Shown here: positions 8,470 through 17,839 of the stretch, piece by piece
Layout of the letters: each line of letters starts with the position of its first letter
Position numbering within the stretch: position 1 is the first letter of the stretch
Assembly: GCA_000955795.1 (NCBI GenBank)
Contig: JYOB01000001.1
Coordinates: 146,301 to 210,300 of the forward strand
Source of the DNA: Burkholderiaceae bacterium 26
GTDB taxonomy: Bacteria; Pseudomonadota; Gammaproteobacteria; Burkholderiales; Burkholderiaceae
DNA: 64,000 bases
Reading direction: 5' to 3'
Notes under the pieces: model-generated
The model's input: only the letters and a program-made list of their open reading frames with translations
Database searches by the model: none
Told to the model about the DNA's origin: nothing
Made by a program: the position numbers and the translations under genes

Positions 8470-9693
8470 TCACTGCGCCCGGGCCAACATGGCGTGCAGC
8501 AGCACATCGGCGCCGCGCGTCACATCTTCGGGTAGCGCATCTTCGGCTGCGTTGTGGCTCAGGCCGTTGACGCACGGGATGAAGATCATCGCCGTCGGGC
8601 AACGCTTGGCAATGTGGATGGCGTCGTGTCCCGCGCCGCTCACGATGCGCTGGTGCGGGTAGTCGAGTGCTTCCACAGCATCGGCCACCGCATTCACGCA
8701 GGTCGCGTCAAATGGCGTGGCCGGGCTCACCCAGTGCTGGTCGATCTGCACAGCCAGGCCACGGCGCTCGGCAATGTCGGCAAAGCGCTCTCGCAGCGCG
8801 GTTTCCATCTCGGCGATGCGAGCGTCTTCGTGGTGGCGCAAGTCCACCGTGAAGGTCAGATCGGCGGCGATGGTGTTGCGTGAGGCATTGCGGATACCGA
8901 TCTCGCCAATGGTCACGAGGCCGTACGGGGCAAACATCTCGACCAGCGTTTCCAGCGAGGCAGCCATCTCGGCGGCTGCGAACATCGCATCGCGCCGAAA
9001 GCGCATTGGCGTGGTGCCCGCATGTGCCGCCTGGCCCCGCACACGCACATCGAGCCAGCGGATCGCCTGCCCGCCCGTGACGACGCCAATCGGCACGCCG
9101 TTTTCTTCCAGGATCGGGCCTTGCTCGATATGCGCCTCGAAATACGCGTCGAACGGTGCCCCGGGGACGGCACGTTCGCCCGCGTAGCCCGTCGCCGCCA
9201 GCGCATCGGCCACCGAGACGCCCTGCGCATCGCGCGAGGCCAGCGCCTGTTCCAGCGGCATCACGCCCGCAAATGCAGCGGAACCCAACATGGCGGGCGT
9301 GAAGCGCGCCCCCTCCTCGTTGGTCCACACAACAATCTCGATGGGTTTATCGGTTTCGATGCCCGCGTCGTTGAGCGTGCGCACGACTTCCAGCGCCGCC
9401 AGCACGCCGTAGACGCCATCAAAGCGTCCGCCTTCGGGCTGCGTGTCGAGATGGCTGCCGCTCGCCACGGTGCGGGCTTCCGCGGATCTGCCAGTGCGGC
9501 GCGCGAACAGATTGCCGACGCGGTCGGTGCTGAGCGTCATGCCCGCGTCCTTGCACCAGCGCGTGAACAGCGCGCGGCCGGCGGCGTCCTCTTCTGTCAA
9601 CGCCAAGCGCCGCACGCCGCCCTTGGGCGTGCCGCCAACCGCTGCCATTTCCATCAGGCTCGACCACAGCCGCGCCCCGTTGACCTTCAACAT
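8470..9693 (-). CDS. Zn-dependent hydantoinase/carbamoylase-family amidohydrolase (M20-like)
   Basis: 407-residue member of the M20/carbamoylase family, which includes N-carbamoyl-L-amino-acid hydrolase, beta-ureidopropionase and allantoate amidohydrolase. Metal and substrate motifs are complete: GSHLDTQPEGGRFDGVYG, TNEEGARF, EAHIEQGP, the dimerisation-domain AHAGTTPM, and GAGHDA plus GLSHNAAE near the C-terminus. ATG 9693 is preferred over 9711 because AAAGGA sits about 9 nt before it. Divergent from an MHS transporter, it probably hydrolyses an imported N-carbamoyl or ureido compound. The exact substrate cannot be read from sequence. Confidence 0.85.
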   Translation of the reverse strand: MLKVNGARLWSSLMEMAAVGGTPKGGVRRLALTEEDAAGRALFTRWCKDAGMTLSTDRVGNLFARRTGRSAEARTVASGSHLDTQPEGGRFDGVYGVLAALEVVRTLNDAGIETDKPIEIVVWTNEEGARFTPAMLGSAAFAGVMPLEQALASRDAQGVSVADALAATGYAGERAVPGAPFDAYFEAHIEQGPILEENGVPIGVVTGGQAIRWLDVRVRGQAAHAGTTPMRFRRDAMFAAAEMAASLETLVEMFAPYGLVTIGEIGIRNASRNTIAADLTFTVDLRHHEDARIAEMETALRERFADIAERRGLAVQIDQHWVSPATPFDATCVNAVADAVEALDYPHQRIVSGAGHDAIHIAKRCPTAMIFIPCVNGLSHNAAEDALPEDVTRGADVLLHAMLARAQ

Positions 9694-10075
9694 GTCTCCA
9701 TTCCTTTGCATGCACGCCGACCAGCTCGGCGCATTCAGCCGTCTTTATCTGGCAATCGCAAAATGCGCGTCAAATTGCGAATCTTTATTCGGGCTATAAA
9801 TCCAGCAAATACCACTGGCGCGAAGCGTGCATGCAGTGATGACCCGATAGCGCTTCCGCACCTCGATGACGCAAGAGCGCGCCGTGAACGCCCCATCCGG
9901 GGGCATAAGCCCGGCTAATACGGGGAATCAAAAATGCGAATTTGCCGCCGCCCACATCGATGCGCATAAATGGCGGCGTCGGCTGACGACCGACATCCCG
10001 CTTCCACGGCACAGACCGATGTTCGAACATCGGCGGCGCGGCAGCGGGACCACGCCCAAAAGAGGAGGACGCCCC
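9694..10075. other. 382-bp divergent intergenic region
   Basis: No gene is supported here. It separates the leftward amidohydrolase from the rightward MHS transporter. It contains a candidate leftward promoter (9744-9773). The short open frames that run into the transporter from upstream lack family similarity and a ribosome site. Confidence 0.6.
9744..9773 (-). promoter_or_regulatory. Candidate sigma-70 promoter for the amidohydrolase gene
   Basis: On the minus strand TTGACG (9768-9773, 5 of 6) is followed after 18 bp by GATAAA (9744-9749, 4 of 6). The predicted start near 9737 leaves a leader of about 44 nt before ATG 9693. Confidence 0.4.
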
Positions 10076-11395
10076 ATGTCAACGCCGCAACCATCCACCG
10101 CGACGCACCAACCCGTGCGTGCGGCCACCGCCGCCTTCATCGGCACCGCCGTCGAGTTCTATGACTACTACACCTACGCCACGGCCGCCGCGCTCGTCCT
10201 GGGTGAGGTGTTCTTTCCGAGCAGCAACCATTTCCTGAGCACGATGGCGTCGTTCGCGACGTTCTTCGTGGGCTTTATCGCGCGACCGCTCTCGGGCGCC
10301 GTGTTCGGCCACCTGGGTGACCGCATCGGCCGCAAGAAGATGCTGCTCGTGACGATGTTCCTGATGGGCATTGCCACCACCGGCATCGGCTTGCTGCCCG
10401 GCTACGCGACCATCGGCGTCTGGGCGCCGATCCTGCTGGTGCTGCTGCGCGTGCTTCAAGGCATTGCGGTGGGCGGCGAATGGGGCGGCGCGGTGCTGAT
10501 GGCAAGCGAGCACGCACCGAAAGCCAAGCGTGTGTTCTTCGCGTCGTTCCCGCAGATGGGTAGCCCCGTTGGGTTGATCCTGTCGTTGCTGTCGTTCCGC
10601 CTGGTGTCGTCGCTCGATCATGAGAGCTTCATCACGTGGGGCTGGCGCCTGCCGTTCCTGGCGAGCTTCGTGCTGCTGCTCGTGGGCGTGGCGATCCGCA
10701 TGGGGGTGAAGGAATCGCCCGAGTTCGAGCGTATGAAGAAGAACAACGAAGTGCTCAAGAGCCCGGTGGGCGAAGTGCTGCGCACGGCGTGGCGCCCCAT
10801 CGTGCTGGCAGCCATGGCCACCACCATCGGCTCCGCAGGGTTCTTCTTCACCAACACGTTCATGATTTCGTACGTCACGACGTACCTGAGCATGTCGAAG
10901 GCGCTGATTCTCGATTGCCTGTTCATCGTGACGATCCTGCAGTTGGCGTCGCAGCCGGTGTCGGCCCTGCTGGCGCAACGCTACGGCGACACACGTTTCC
11001 TGACCTGGGCCGCGTTCATCTCGATGTTCACGCCATATCCGATGTTCCTGCTGGTGAGCACGCAAAACCCCGTGGCGATGGTGGCAGGCATCACGCTGGC
11101 GGTGGTCACGCTGTCTGCCGTGTATGCCGTCATCGCCGGGTTCATGACGCCTGCTTTCCCCACGCGCGTGCGCTACTCCGGCATCTCGATCGCCTATCAG
11201 GTCTGCACCATGATCGCGGGCGGCACCACCCCGCTCATCGGCACGATGCTGGCTGAACGCTACAAGGGCGAATGGCTGCCGCTGGCGCTGTTCTTTACGG
11301 GGCTCTCCGCGATCTCGCTCATCGGCATCATCGGCCTGGGTCGGTATCGCGACGGCAGGCAGCCTGAAGAATCGGCTGCGCTCGCCACGAATTGA
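10076..11395 (+). CDS. MHS-family MFS transporter (proton symporter)
   Basis: 439-residue major facilitator of the metabolite:H+ symporter (ProP/ShiA/KgtP-like) family, with 12 predicted membrane segments. The N-terminal family signature GTAVEFYDYYTYATAAALV and the loop 2-3 motif GHLGDRIGRKKML are clear. ATG 10076 follows AGAGGAGGAC. The stop overlaps the next gene by one base (TGATG), so it is translationally coupled to the class II aldolase. The substrate is probably a carboxylate or N-containing organic acid used by the neighbouring enzymes. Confidence 0.88.
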   Translation: MSTPQPSTATHQPVRAATAAFIGTAVEFYDYYTYATAAALVLGEVFFPSSNHFLSTMASFATFFVGFIARPLSGAVFGHLGDRIGRKKMLLVTMFLMGIATTGIGLLPGYATIGVWAPILLVLLRVLQGIAVGGEWGGAVLMASEHAPKAKRVFFASFPQMGSPVGLILSLLSFRLVSSLDHESFITWGWRLPFLASFVLLLVGVAIRMGVKESPEFERMKKNNEVLKSPVGEVLRTAWRPIVLAAMATTIGSAGFFFTNTFMISYVTTYLSMSKALILDCLFIVTILQLASQPVSALLAQRYGDTRFLTWAAFISMFTPYPMFLLVSTQNPVAMVAGITLAVVTLSAVYAVIAGFMTPAFPTRVRYSGISIAYQVCTMIAGGTTPLIGTMLAERYKGEWLPLALFFTGLSAISLIGIIGLGRYRDGRQPEESAALATN

Positions 11396-12219
11396 TGTCC
11401 ACCTCCATCCGCATTCCCATGGAAGCTCAACACGTTTCGCTGCACACGCCACGCCCTGCGGCGTTCTCTGAAATCGAATGGCAGGTCCGTACCGATCTGG
11501 CCGCGCTGTACCGGCTCGTCGACCATTTCCGCATGACGGACATGATCGACACACACATCACCGCGCGCCTGCCGGATGAGAACGGCAGCCCGACGTTCCT
11601 CATCAACCGCTACGGCGTGCTGTTCGGCGAGATGCGCGCGTCGGATCTCGTCAAGATCGATCTGGGCGGCAATGTCATCGACGAACGCGCCGATGCGGAC
11701 CCGGAGCACTACGCCGTCAACGCAGCCGGTTTCACGATCCACTCGGCCATTCACGCAGCGCGCGACGACTTGCACTTCGTGGTGCACACGCATACGGCCG
11801 CGGGCATTGCGGTATCGGCCCAAGAGCATGGTCTGCTGCCGATCAGCCAACATGCGCTCAAGTTCTACGGCAAGCTCGCGTATCACGACTACGAAGGCAT
11901 CGCGCTGGACCTGGGCGAGCGCGAACGCCTCCTGCACGACTTCGGCCAGCACAAGGCGATGATCCTGCGCAACCACGGCTTGCTGGCCGGCGGCACTACG
12001 GCAGCGGACGCGTTCCACGAGATCTACTTTCTTGAACGCGCTTGCCAGGCACAGGTGCAGGCGCTGGCCGGCGGCACGCAGCTGCGCTTTCCACCTGAAG
12101 AAGTGCGTCAGCGCACGGCTGCTCAGTTCAATCGGGAAGAGTCCCCCGTCATTGCGCGCCGTGCATGGCTTGCGGCACTGCGCTTGATCGACACCTCCCG
12201 CTCCGATTACCGGAGCTGA
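11395..12219 (+). CDS. Class II aldolase/adducin (AraD/FucA) family protein
   Basis: 274-residue zinc-dependent class II aldolase/epimerase fold protein. The metal-binding HTHTAAG cluster and the downstream NHGLLAGG motif are visible. Members include fuculose-phosphate aldolase, ribulose-phosphate epimerase and several decarboxylase-like enzymes, so the reaction is uncertain. ATG 11395 overlaps the transporter stop; 11419 is an alternative. The 2-hydroxyacid dehydrogenase follows after 5 bp, giving a compact three-gene catabolic operon. A retro-aldol split followed by reduction of the resulting 2-keto acid or glyoxylate would be consistent. Confidence 0.8.
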   Translation: MSTSIRIPMEAQHVSLHTPRPAAFSEIEWQVRTDLAALYRLVDHFRMTDMIDTHITARLPDENGSPTFLINRYGVLFGEMRASDLVKIDLGGNVIDERADADPEHYAVNAAGFTIHSAIHAARDDLHFVVHTHTAAGIAVSAQEHGLLPISQHALKFYGKLAYHDYEGIALDLGERERLLHDFGQHKAMILRNHGLLAGGTTAADAFHEIYFLERACQAQVQALAGGTQLRFPPEEVRQRTAAQFNREESPVIARRAWLAALRLIDTSRSDYRS

Positions 12220-12224
12220 CGCGC

Positions 12225-13151
12225 ATGACGACCCTTGCCCTCATCAGTCGCGACTACGACATGTCGCACCTGGTGCCGTCCATCTTGCGCGCGGCGCCAG
12301 AATTCGATGTACGCATGTACGGGGAACCTGCCGCGCAGGACGCGGAAATCGCTGTTTGCTGGAATCCGCCTGAAGGCGCCATCGCCGCAATGCCGCGCGT
12401 GCGCCTTGTGCACAGCATCGCGGCCGGCGTCGACAACATCCTCGTCGACCCCACGCTGCCTGCCGTCCCACTGTGCCGCGTGGTCGACCCGCAGCATGCA
12501 CGCGGCATGGCGGAATTCGTCACCTGGGGCGTGCTGCATTTCCATCGGCAGCTGGACCGTGTGCTGGCAAACCAGCGCAGCGCAGCGTGGTTGCGGCCGG
12601 CACAGCAACATCCGTCGACCTGCACCGTGGGCGTGATGGGCCTGGGAGAAATCGGTTCGCACGTGGCCGAAGAACTGCATCGACTCGGCTTCACCGTACG
12701 CGGCTGGGCGCGCCAATCGCGCGACCTGCCCGGCATCGGCGTGTACTGCGGCCAGGCAGGCTTGCCGATGTTCCTTGACGGCACCGATATCCTGATCTGC
12801 CTGTTGCCGCTGACCGAAGCCACACGCGGCTTGCTCAACGCAGGCACGTTCGCGCAGCTCAAGCCCGGCGCCAAGCTGATTCACGTCGGGCGCGGCGAAC
12901 ACCTCGTCGCGCCCGATCTGCTCGAAGCACTGGAAGATGGACAGCTCGGAGGCGCAATCATCGATGTATTCCCCCACGAGCCGCTGCCCGCAAGCGACCC
13001 GCTTTGGCGAGCACCCAACCTGATCGTTACACCGCACATGGCATCGGTCGCCAGCCCCGATACCATCGGCTTGCAAGTCGCGCAGAACGTGCGGCGCCTG
13101 CTCAATGGCGAGGCGCTCGCAAATGTGGTGGATATCAAGCGGGGTTACTGA
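12225..13151 (+). CDS. D-2-hydroxyacid dehydrogenase, glyoxylate/hydroxypyruvate reductase A-like
   Basis: 308-residue NAD(P)-dependent 2-hydroxyacid dehydrogenase of the GhrA type (about 310 residues). The Rossmann motif GVMGLGEIG, the GRGEHLV catalytic-arginine region and the PHEPLP plus VTPHMAS catalytic Glu/His segment are present. It would interconvert glyoxylate or a 2-keto acid and the corresponding 2-hydroxy acid. ATG 12225 was chosen; an upstream extension to 12165 would run inside the aldolase gene. The 3' end overlaps the convergent LysR gene by 7 bp. Confidence 0.85.
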   Translation: MTTLALISRDYDMSHLVPSILRAAPEFDVRMYGEPAAQDAEIAVCWNPPEGAIAAMPRVRLVHSIAAGVDNILVDPTLPAVPLCRVVDPQHARGMAEFVTWGVLHFHRQLDRVLANQRSAAWLRPAQQHPSTCTVGVMGLGEIGSHVAEELHRLGFTVRGWARQSRDLPGIGVYCGQAGLPMFLDGTDILICLLPLTEATRGLLNAGTFAQLKPGAKLIHVGRGEHLVAPDLLEALEDGQLGGAIIDVFPHEPLPASDPLWRAPNLIVTPHMASVASPDTIGLQVAQNVRRLLNGEALANVVDIKRGY

Positions 13152-14116
13152 CCGCCCAGCGCCCGCAAAGCGGTTTCGGGATAGCGCACATCAATAAAAC
13201 GGTGCAGCGCTTCCAGAAACGCTGCTTCCGCCGCGCTGAACTTGCGGTCGGCCATCCACAGCAGGTGCATGTCGACATCGGCCACGCCGCCTTCGGGCGG
13301 CAGGCGCTGCAAACGGCCCTGCTCCACGTCGTCCTGCGCCACATGCTCGGGCAGGCAACCGATGCCAAAGCCCGCCACGATCAGCCGCCGCACTTCCCAC
13401 ATGCTCGACGACGAGCCGACCACCGGCCCGGTCAGGCCCATCTCATCGCGAAAGAACGTGAGCATCGAGAGCGGATCGCCGATCTTGTCGCCGGTGAACG
13501 AGACAAACTTTTCGCCCGCCAGGTCGGCGATCTGCACATCGGCGTTGCCGAAGAGCGGGTGATATTGCCCACAGAACAGGGCGTAGCGCTGGCGCAGGAA
13601 CAACCGGTGCTCGATCTTCCTGGGCAGCGCCCGTTTGGGTGATAGGCCGAGCGTGGCCGTGCGCAATTCCAGACTGCGCACCACGTCGGCGCTGCGCATT
13701 TCCTGGCATTCGAGTTCGATGCGCGGGTAATCGCGATGAAAACGGCCGAGAAACGCGTCGTACTCCGGAAAATCCAGCCCGCTGACGATGGCCACGCGCA
13801 CCATGCCGGCAATCTCGTGTCCGCCCTCGCCGCTGGCCTGCGACAGGCGCGAAATGGTGCCGTAGACCTCCTCGGCAATCAGGCGAACCTCTTCGCCCGC
13901 GCGCGTGATCTCAATGGGATTGGCCTGGCGGTCGATCAATTGCAGGCCGAGCTGGTCTTCAAGACGCTTGAGCGCCTGGCTCACCGCCGGCTGCGTCAGG
14001 TGCAGGCGCGTGGCGGCGCGGCTGATGCTGCGTTCCCGCGCAATGGCGAGAAACGTGCGGAGCAGGTTCCAGTCGAGGCGGTCGTTGAGGTAGGTGTCGA
14101 GCTTGGCCTTGCTCAT
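13145..14116 (-). CDS. LysR-family transcriptional regulator
   Basis: About 323 residues: an N-terminal winged helix-turn-helix (SISRAATRLHLTQPAVSQALKRLEDQLG, roughly residues 26-53) and a LysR substrate-binding domain of normal length. ATG 14116 (MSKAKLD) is my preferred start; ATG 14143 would add nine residues. It converges on the 2-hydroxyacid dehydrogenase and may regulate that operon, although it is not in the usual divergent position. The ligand is unknown. Confidence 0.85.
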   Translation of the reverse strand: MSKAKLDTYLNDRLDWNLLRTFLAIARERSISRAATRLHLTQPAVSQALKRLEDQLGLQLIDRQANPIEITRAGEEVRLIAEEVYGTISRLSQASGEGGHEIAGMVRVAIVSGLDFPEYDAFLGRFHRDYPRIELECQEMRSADVVRSLELRTATLGLSPKRALPRKIEHRLFLRQRYALFCGQYHPLFGNADVQIADLAGEKFVSFTGDKIGDPLSMLTFFRDEMGLTGPVVGSSSSMWEVRRLIVAGFGIGCLPEHVAQDDVEQGRLQRLPPEGGVADVDMHLLWMADRKFSAAEAAFLEALHRFIDVRYPETALRALGGQ

Positions 14117-14224
14117 GCGTCTTACAGGTGAGGTCAAAGACATTTGGCCAGGCTAACCATCCGCTAATCCGGCATCGACTAGAATCCTACCCTTTCCGAC
14201 CGTGCCCGCGAAGTTCACCCCAGC

Positions 14225-15919
14225 ATGGAATCCCGCCCAGTCTCCTCCCGCCGCTCGCCATGGATGGCGTTGCTTGTCGTCGCGCTCATCGCCGTGTTCC
14301 TCGCGCTGTGGACGGACGACCTGTTCCAGCGTTCCACCCTCTTCCGACCAGATGAAGGCCGCTATGCGGAGATCCCGCGCGAGATGGTGGCTTCCGGTGA
14401 CTGGGTGACGCCACGCCTGAACGATCTCAAATATTTCGAGAAGCCGCCCCTGCAGTACTGGACGACGGCCGCCACGTTCCAGGCATTCGGCGTCAATGCC
14501 TGGGGTGCGCGCCTGTGGCCAGTGCTGTTCGGCCTGGGCGGGATTCTGATGACAGCCTGGACGCTGGCGGTCTATCGCGGTGGGCGCACGGCGGCAACCG
14601 GCGCGGCGATTCTCGCCTCGTCGCTGCTGTATCTGCTGTTCGGGCAGGTCATCACGCTGGACATGGGCGTGGGGTTTTTCCTGACGGTCGGCGCGTGCGG
14701 CTTCGCGCTGGCCCAGCGGCGCGGTGCATCGCGTCGCGGGCAGCTCGCGTGGATGCTCGTGGTCTGGCTGGCGCTGGCGGGCGCGACGCTCACCAAGGGC
14801 TTGATCGGGCTGGTCGTCCCGGGCTTGATCGGCGTGGCCTACCTGCTGATGACGCGCGACTGGGCACTGATCCGCCGCATGCATTGGCTACCTGGCCTTG
14901 CGCTGTACCTGATCGCCACGGTGCCGTGGTTCGTCATGGTGCAGGAGCGCAACCCCGAGTTCTTCCATTTCTTCTTCATCCACGAGCATTTCGAACGCTT
15001 CCTGACCAACGAGCACCATCGCAGCGGCAAGTGGTGGTACTTCATCGCGGTGGGCCTGGCTGGGCTGCTGCCGTGGACGCCGCTGCTGTTTGCGGCCATC
15101 GGCCGGCGCATGGGTCGCGTGGCCGATCTCTTCGTTGGCACGCGACAGTTTGACCTGATGCGCTGGTCGATTGCGTGGGCGGGGATGATTTTCCTGTTCT
15201 TCTCGATATCCAACTCGAAGCTGCCGGGCTACATCGTGCCGGCCTTCCCTGCACTGGCGATTGCGCTGGCGCTGGCGCTGGAGAAGATGCCCACGCGCGC
15301 CGTTGCGTGGTCGCTGGGCGTCAATCTGCTGATCGCCATCGGCTTGTGGTTTGCGGTGCCGATGATCGGCGCCAAGGCCGGCGCGAAGATGCCCGCCGAA
15401 CAGGTTGCGCTGGCCATGCCTGCGTTGCGTCAGGTGATGGCCATGCTGGCCGTCGGTACGCTGGCCGCACTCTTGGCGCTGCGCTGGCAGAAGCGCACCG
15501 TGGCCGTGATCGTGCTATCCATCTCCGCCCTGGTCTGCTGGGACCGCGTCCTCAATGCCAGCGAGATCTTCCGCGACGCACTGTCCGCCCGCGACGTCAT
15601 TGAAAAGACGCTGAGCGCGACGGGCCCGATTCCGGCCGAGACGCCGTTCTACTCGGTCGAGTGGCTGGACCAGACCGCCATCTACTACCTCGGTCGCCCG
15701 ATGACGCTGGTCTCGGGCTTTGACGAACTGGAAATGGGCGCTGGCCTGGAGCCGAGCAAGGTTGTCGCCACCACAGACGAATGGATCAAACGCTGGACCG
15801 ACGGGCCACCCGCCTACGCATTCATGCGCCGCACCACTTGGCAGAAACTCCAAGACGCCGGCGTGCCCATGCGCCTGGTGGCCGAATCTGCAGACAAGGT
15901 GGTGGTGGCGCGGCGGTAA
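14225..15919 (+). CDS. ArnT-like family 39 glycosyltransferase (lipid-carrier dependent)
   Basis: 564-residue inner-membrane protein with about 12 hydrophobic helices. The first periplasmic loop carries the GT39/ArnT signature RPDEGRYAEIPREM, with the acidic catalytic pair, followed by DWVTPRLNDLKYFEKPPLQYW. Such enzymes move a sugar from an undecaprenyl or polyprenyl carrier to lipid A (4-amino-4-deoxy-L-arabinose in ArnT) or to other acceptors. No arnBCAD genes are next to it, so a lipid A role is plausible but unproven. An intrinsic terminator follows its stop. Confidence 0.82.
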   Translation: MESRPVSSRRSPWMALLVVALIAVFLALWTDDLFQRSTLFRPDEGRYAEIPREMVASGDWVTPRLNDLKYFEKPPLQYWTTAATFQAFGVNAWGARLWPVLFGLGGILMTAWTLAVYRGGRTAATGAAILASSLLYLLFGQVITLDMGVGFFLTVGACGFALAQRRGASRRGQLAWMLVVWLALAGATLTKGLIGLVVPGLIGVAYLLMTRDWALIRRMHWLPGLALYLIATVPWFVMVQERNPEFFHFFFIHEHFERFLTNEHHRSGKWWYFIAVGLAGLLPWTPLLFAAIGRRMGRVADLFVGTRQFDLMRWSIAWAGMIFLFFSISNSKLPGYIVPAFPALAIALALALEKMPTRAVAWSLGVNLLIAIGLWFAVPMIGAKAGAKMPAEQVALAMPALRQVMAMLAVGTLAALLALRWQKRTVAVIVLSISALVCWDRVLNASEIFRDALSARDVIEKTLSATGPIPAETPFYSVEWLDQTAIYYLGRPMTLVSGFDELEMGAGLEPSKVVATTDEWIKRWTDGPPAYAFMRRTTWQKLQDAGVPMRLVAESADKVVVARR

Positions 15920-15952
15920 GCGCATCTCCAAACCATTCGCCTCCTCCAAACA

Positions 15953-15984
15953 AAAAGGGCCGCAATATCTGCGGCCCTTTTTTA
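15953..15984. terminator. Bidirectional intrinsic terminator
   Basis: An 8-bp perfect stem GGGCCGCA/TGCGGCCC with a 5-nt loop is flanked by an A run on the left and TTTTTT on the right. It can stop both the rightward ArnT-like gene and the leftward DUF333 lipoprotein gene. Confidence 0.85.
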
Positions 15985-16007
15985 TTGCCTGCGGCAACTG
16001 CCGCGAC

Positions 16008-16433
16008 TTACCACGTGCAACTGCCGCGCAGGAACGCCCATTCCTCGCATTCATCCCCGCCTGGGCTGACGCAGGTTCCCACGTCAGCCCCGTTCGCACG
16101 CGTGGAAAACTCAAGTTGACCGCCGCGCTGCAGACAATACGTGGATGCCGGATTCGCCATGCCCGGCGTTGCGCGCGGGGGTTCGGTGTCTGCGGCAGGC
16201 GCCGGCGCATAGGCTGGCGGCTGGGACGGCGCCGGCTGCATGGCCGGTGACGGCGGCAGCGTGGTCACCGGCGCGGGCGGCGGAGGTGCGGGCTCGATAG
16301 TCATGCGCGGCGGCTGCCACGGAGGCATCGGCGACGAGCAGGCCGCCAAGCCCATCGCCAGCACGCAAGCGGCAACGGCGGCGACCATGCGGGCCTGGCC
16401 AGCATCCTTGACGAGACAGACAGCGCGATCCAT
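16008..16433 (-). CDS. DUF333-domain putative lipoprotein
   Basis: 141 residues. Residues 1-32 form a lipoprotein signal ending in the lipobox GLAAC (C32). A proline/alanine-rich linker follows (about 33-90). A C-terminal DUF333 module (NPASTYCLQRGGQLEF to CEEWAFLRGSC) carries paired cysteines. ATG 16433 follows the strong site GGAGGAAAACGC, which decides the start over the longer frame. DUF333 proteins are often labelled 'hemolysin' without real evidence; an envelope or periplasmic role is all that can be said. Confidence 0.8.
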   Translation of the reverse strand: MDRAVCLVKDAGQARMVAAVAACVLAMGLAACSSPMPPWQPPRMTIEPAPPPPAPVTTLPPSPAMQPAPSQPPAYAPAPAADTEPPRATPGMANPASTYCLQRGGQLEFSTRANGADVGTCVSPGGDECEEWAFLRGSCTW

Positions 16434-16552
16434 GCGTTTTCCTCCCGGAGTTCTGGTGAGCGCACGCAACAAGCGTGCTTGCGCCGCCTAGGATAGCTTA
16501 CGCAATCGCTTGCCTGTATGTCAGTCGGGCGGGCAGTCGAGCGATCGGGCGA

Positions 16553-17839
16553 TCAAGCCGCCGCTGTTGAGGCCGGAAACCGCATGGTGACGCGAAAGCC
16601 CGGCGACAGCGCGTCCGCATCCGCCGGCCCGACGGCGAGATCGCCGCCCAGGTGACGCACCAGCCGATCGACGATTGCCAGGCCGAGCCCGCAATGCGCA
16701 TTGCCGCCGCGCGCCGGGTCCAGGCGCACAAAGGGCCGCATGACGCGGTCAAAGTCGGCAGCGGGGATGCCCGCGCCATGGTCTTCCACCGTCAGCGTAT
16801 AGCCGGTTTCGTCCGCCGCGGTGCGCACGTTGACAGGCTCGGCGCCATACGCAAACGCATTGTCGAGGAGGTTGACGACGATGCGCTCCAGATGCGTCGG
16901 CTTGAGGCGGAAGCGGTCTCCCGCATGCAGATCGAGCGCGACATGCTTACCATGCTCGGCAAACGGCTGCACCAGGCCGCGCAGATGGCGATCGACCGAC
17001 ACCTCACGCGCCTCGCTGTCGCCGCTTTGCGCATAGGCGAGAAACTGTTCGACGATGGCCGACATGGATTCGACGTCGCGTTCGATACCGGCACCGGCTT
17101 TCTGGTCGGCCAGCATTTCGGCGCGCAAGCGCAGGCGTGACAGCGGCGTCTTCAGGTCGTGCGCAATGCCGGCCAGCATGGTGTTGCGCTCTTCGTCAGC
17201 GGCCGACAAGTCAGTCGCCATATGGTTGAACTGGTCAGTCAATTGCCGGAGTTCGTACGGGCCGCGCTCCTTGAGCGGCGCCACGTAGCGGCGCCGGGCT
17301 AACGCCCCGGCAGCATCGGCCAGCTCGCGCACGGGGCGCTGGATCTGCCACGCCGCAAACAGCGAGAACGCAATGGCAATCGCCAACACCACCATCACGC
17401 CCGGCACCACGGCCGAAATGGTGGGCGGCGCATGCACCCACACCAGGGGCATGGCAATCCACTTGTTGCGCTGCGAAAAGCGCACGAACACACGGGGCGT
17501 GGGGCCCACTTCGAGCCGCAACTGCGTGTCGGATGGCAAACGGCGCGCAAGCTGTCGCACCAACTCCGCAGACTTGTCCGATGCCGAAGACGCGTCGCCC
17601 GAGGGCGGCTCATCAGTTTCGGTCACGAGATCGGGCAGTTTCACATGCAGATGGCCGTCCATCGCTGCCTGGAAGGCCTGCAACTGGAACGCCATCTGAT
17701 CTACCGACGCCTGGAACTGCCGCTCGCGGCGCTCCGCGCGCAGCACGCCCAACCACGAGAAGTGGCTCAGCACGAGCACCACCACGATCAGCACCGCCAG
17801 CCGGCCGAACAGCGTGTCGAATCTAGCCTTGAACTTCAT
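16553..17839 (-). CDS. EnvZ-like membrane sensor histidine kinase
   Basis: 428-residue sensor kinase: membrane helix about 13-33, a periplasmic domain of about 105 residues, a second helix about 141-163, HAMP, then a HisKA domain with phospho-acceptor H227 (GIAHDLKTPLSRL). The HATPase domain has N-box NLLDNAFAYG, G1 DHGAGIP and G2 GLGLAI. It starts at ATG 17839, overlapping the response-regulator gene by 17 bp, so the two are translationally coupled. The pair is divergent from an RND efflux operon, suggesting control of that pump in response to envelope stress or antimicrobial compounds. Confidence 0.9.
   Translation of the reverse strand: MKFKARFDTLFGRLAVLIVVVLVLSHFSWLGVLRAERRERQFQASVDQMAFQLQAFQAAMDGHLHVKLPDLVTETDEPPSGDASSASDKSAELVRQLARRLPSDTQLRLEVGPTPRVFVRFSQRNKWIAMPLVWVHAPPTISAVVPGVMVVLAIAIAFSLFAAWQIQRPVRELADAAGALARRRYVAPLKERGPYELRQLTDQFNHMATDLSAADEERNTMLAGIAHDLKTPLSRLRLRAEMLADQKAGAGIERDVESMSAIVEQFLAYAQSGDSEAREVSVDRHLRGLVQPFAEHGKHVALDLHAGDRFRLKPTHLERIVVNLLDNAFAYGAEPVNVRTAADETGYTLTVEDHGAGIPAADFDRVMRPFVRLDPARGGNAHCGLGLAIVDRLVRHLGGDLAVGPADADALSPGFRVTMRFPASTAAA

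Noticed and set aside
16008..16433. Hemolysin call for the DUF333 lipoprotein
   Set aside because: The label is common in databases but the domain has no shown pore or lytic function; described as lipoprotein only.
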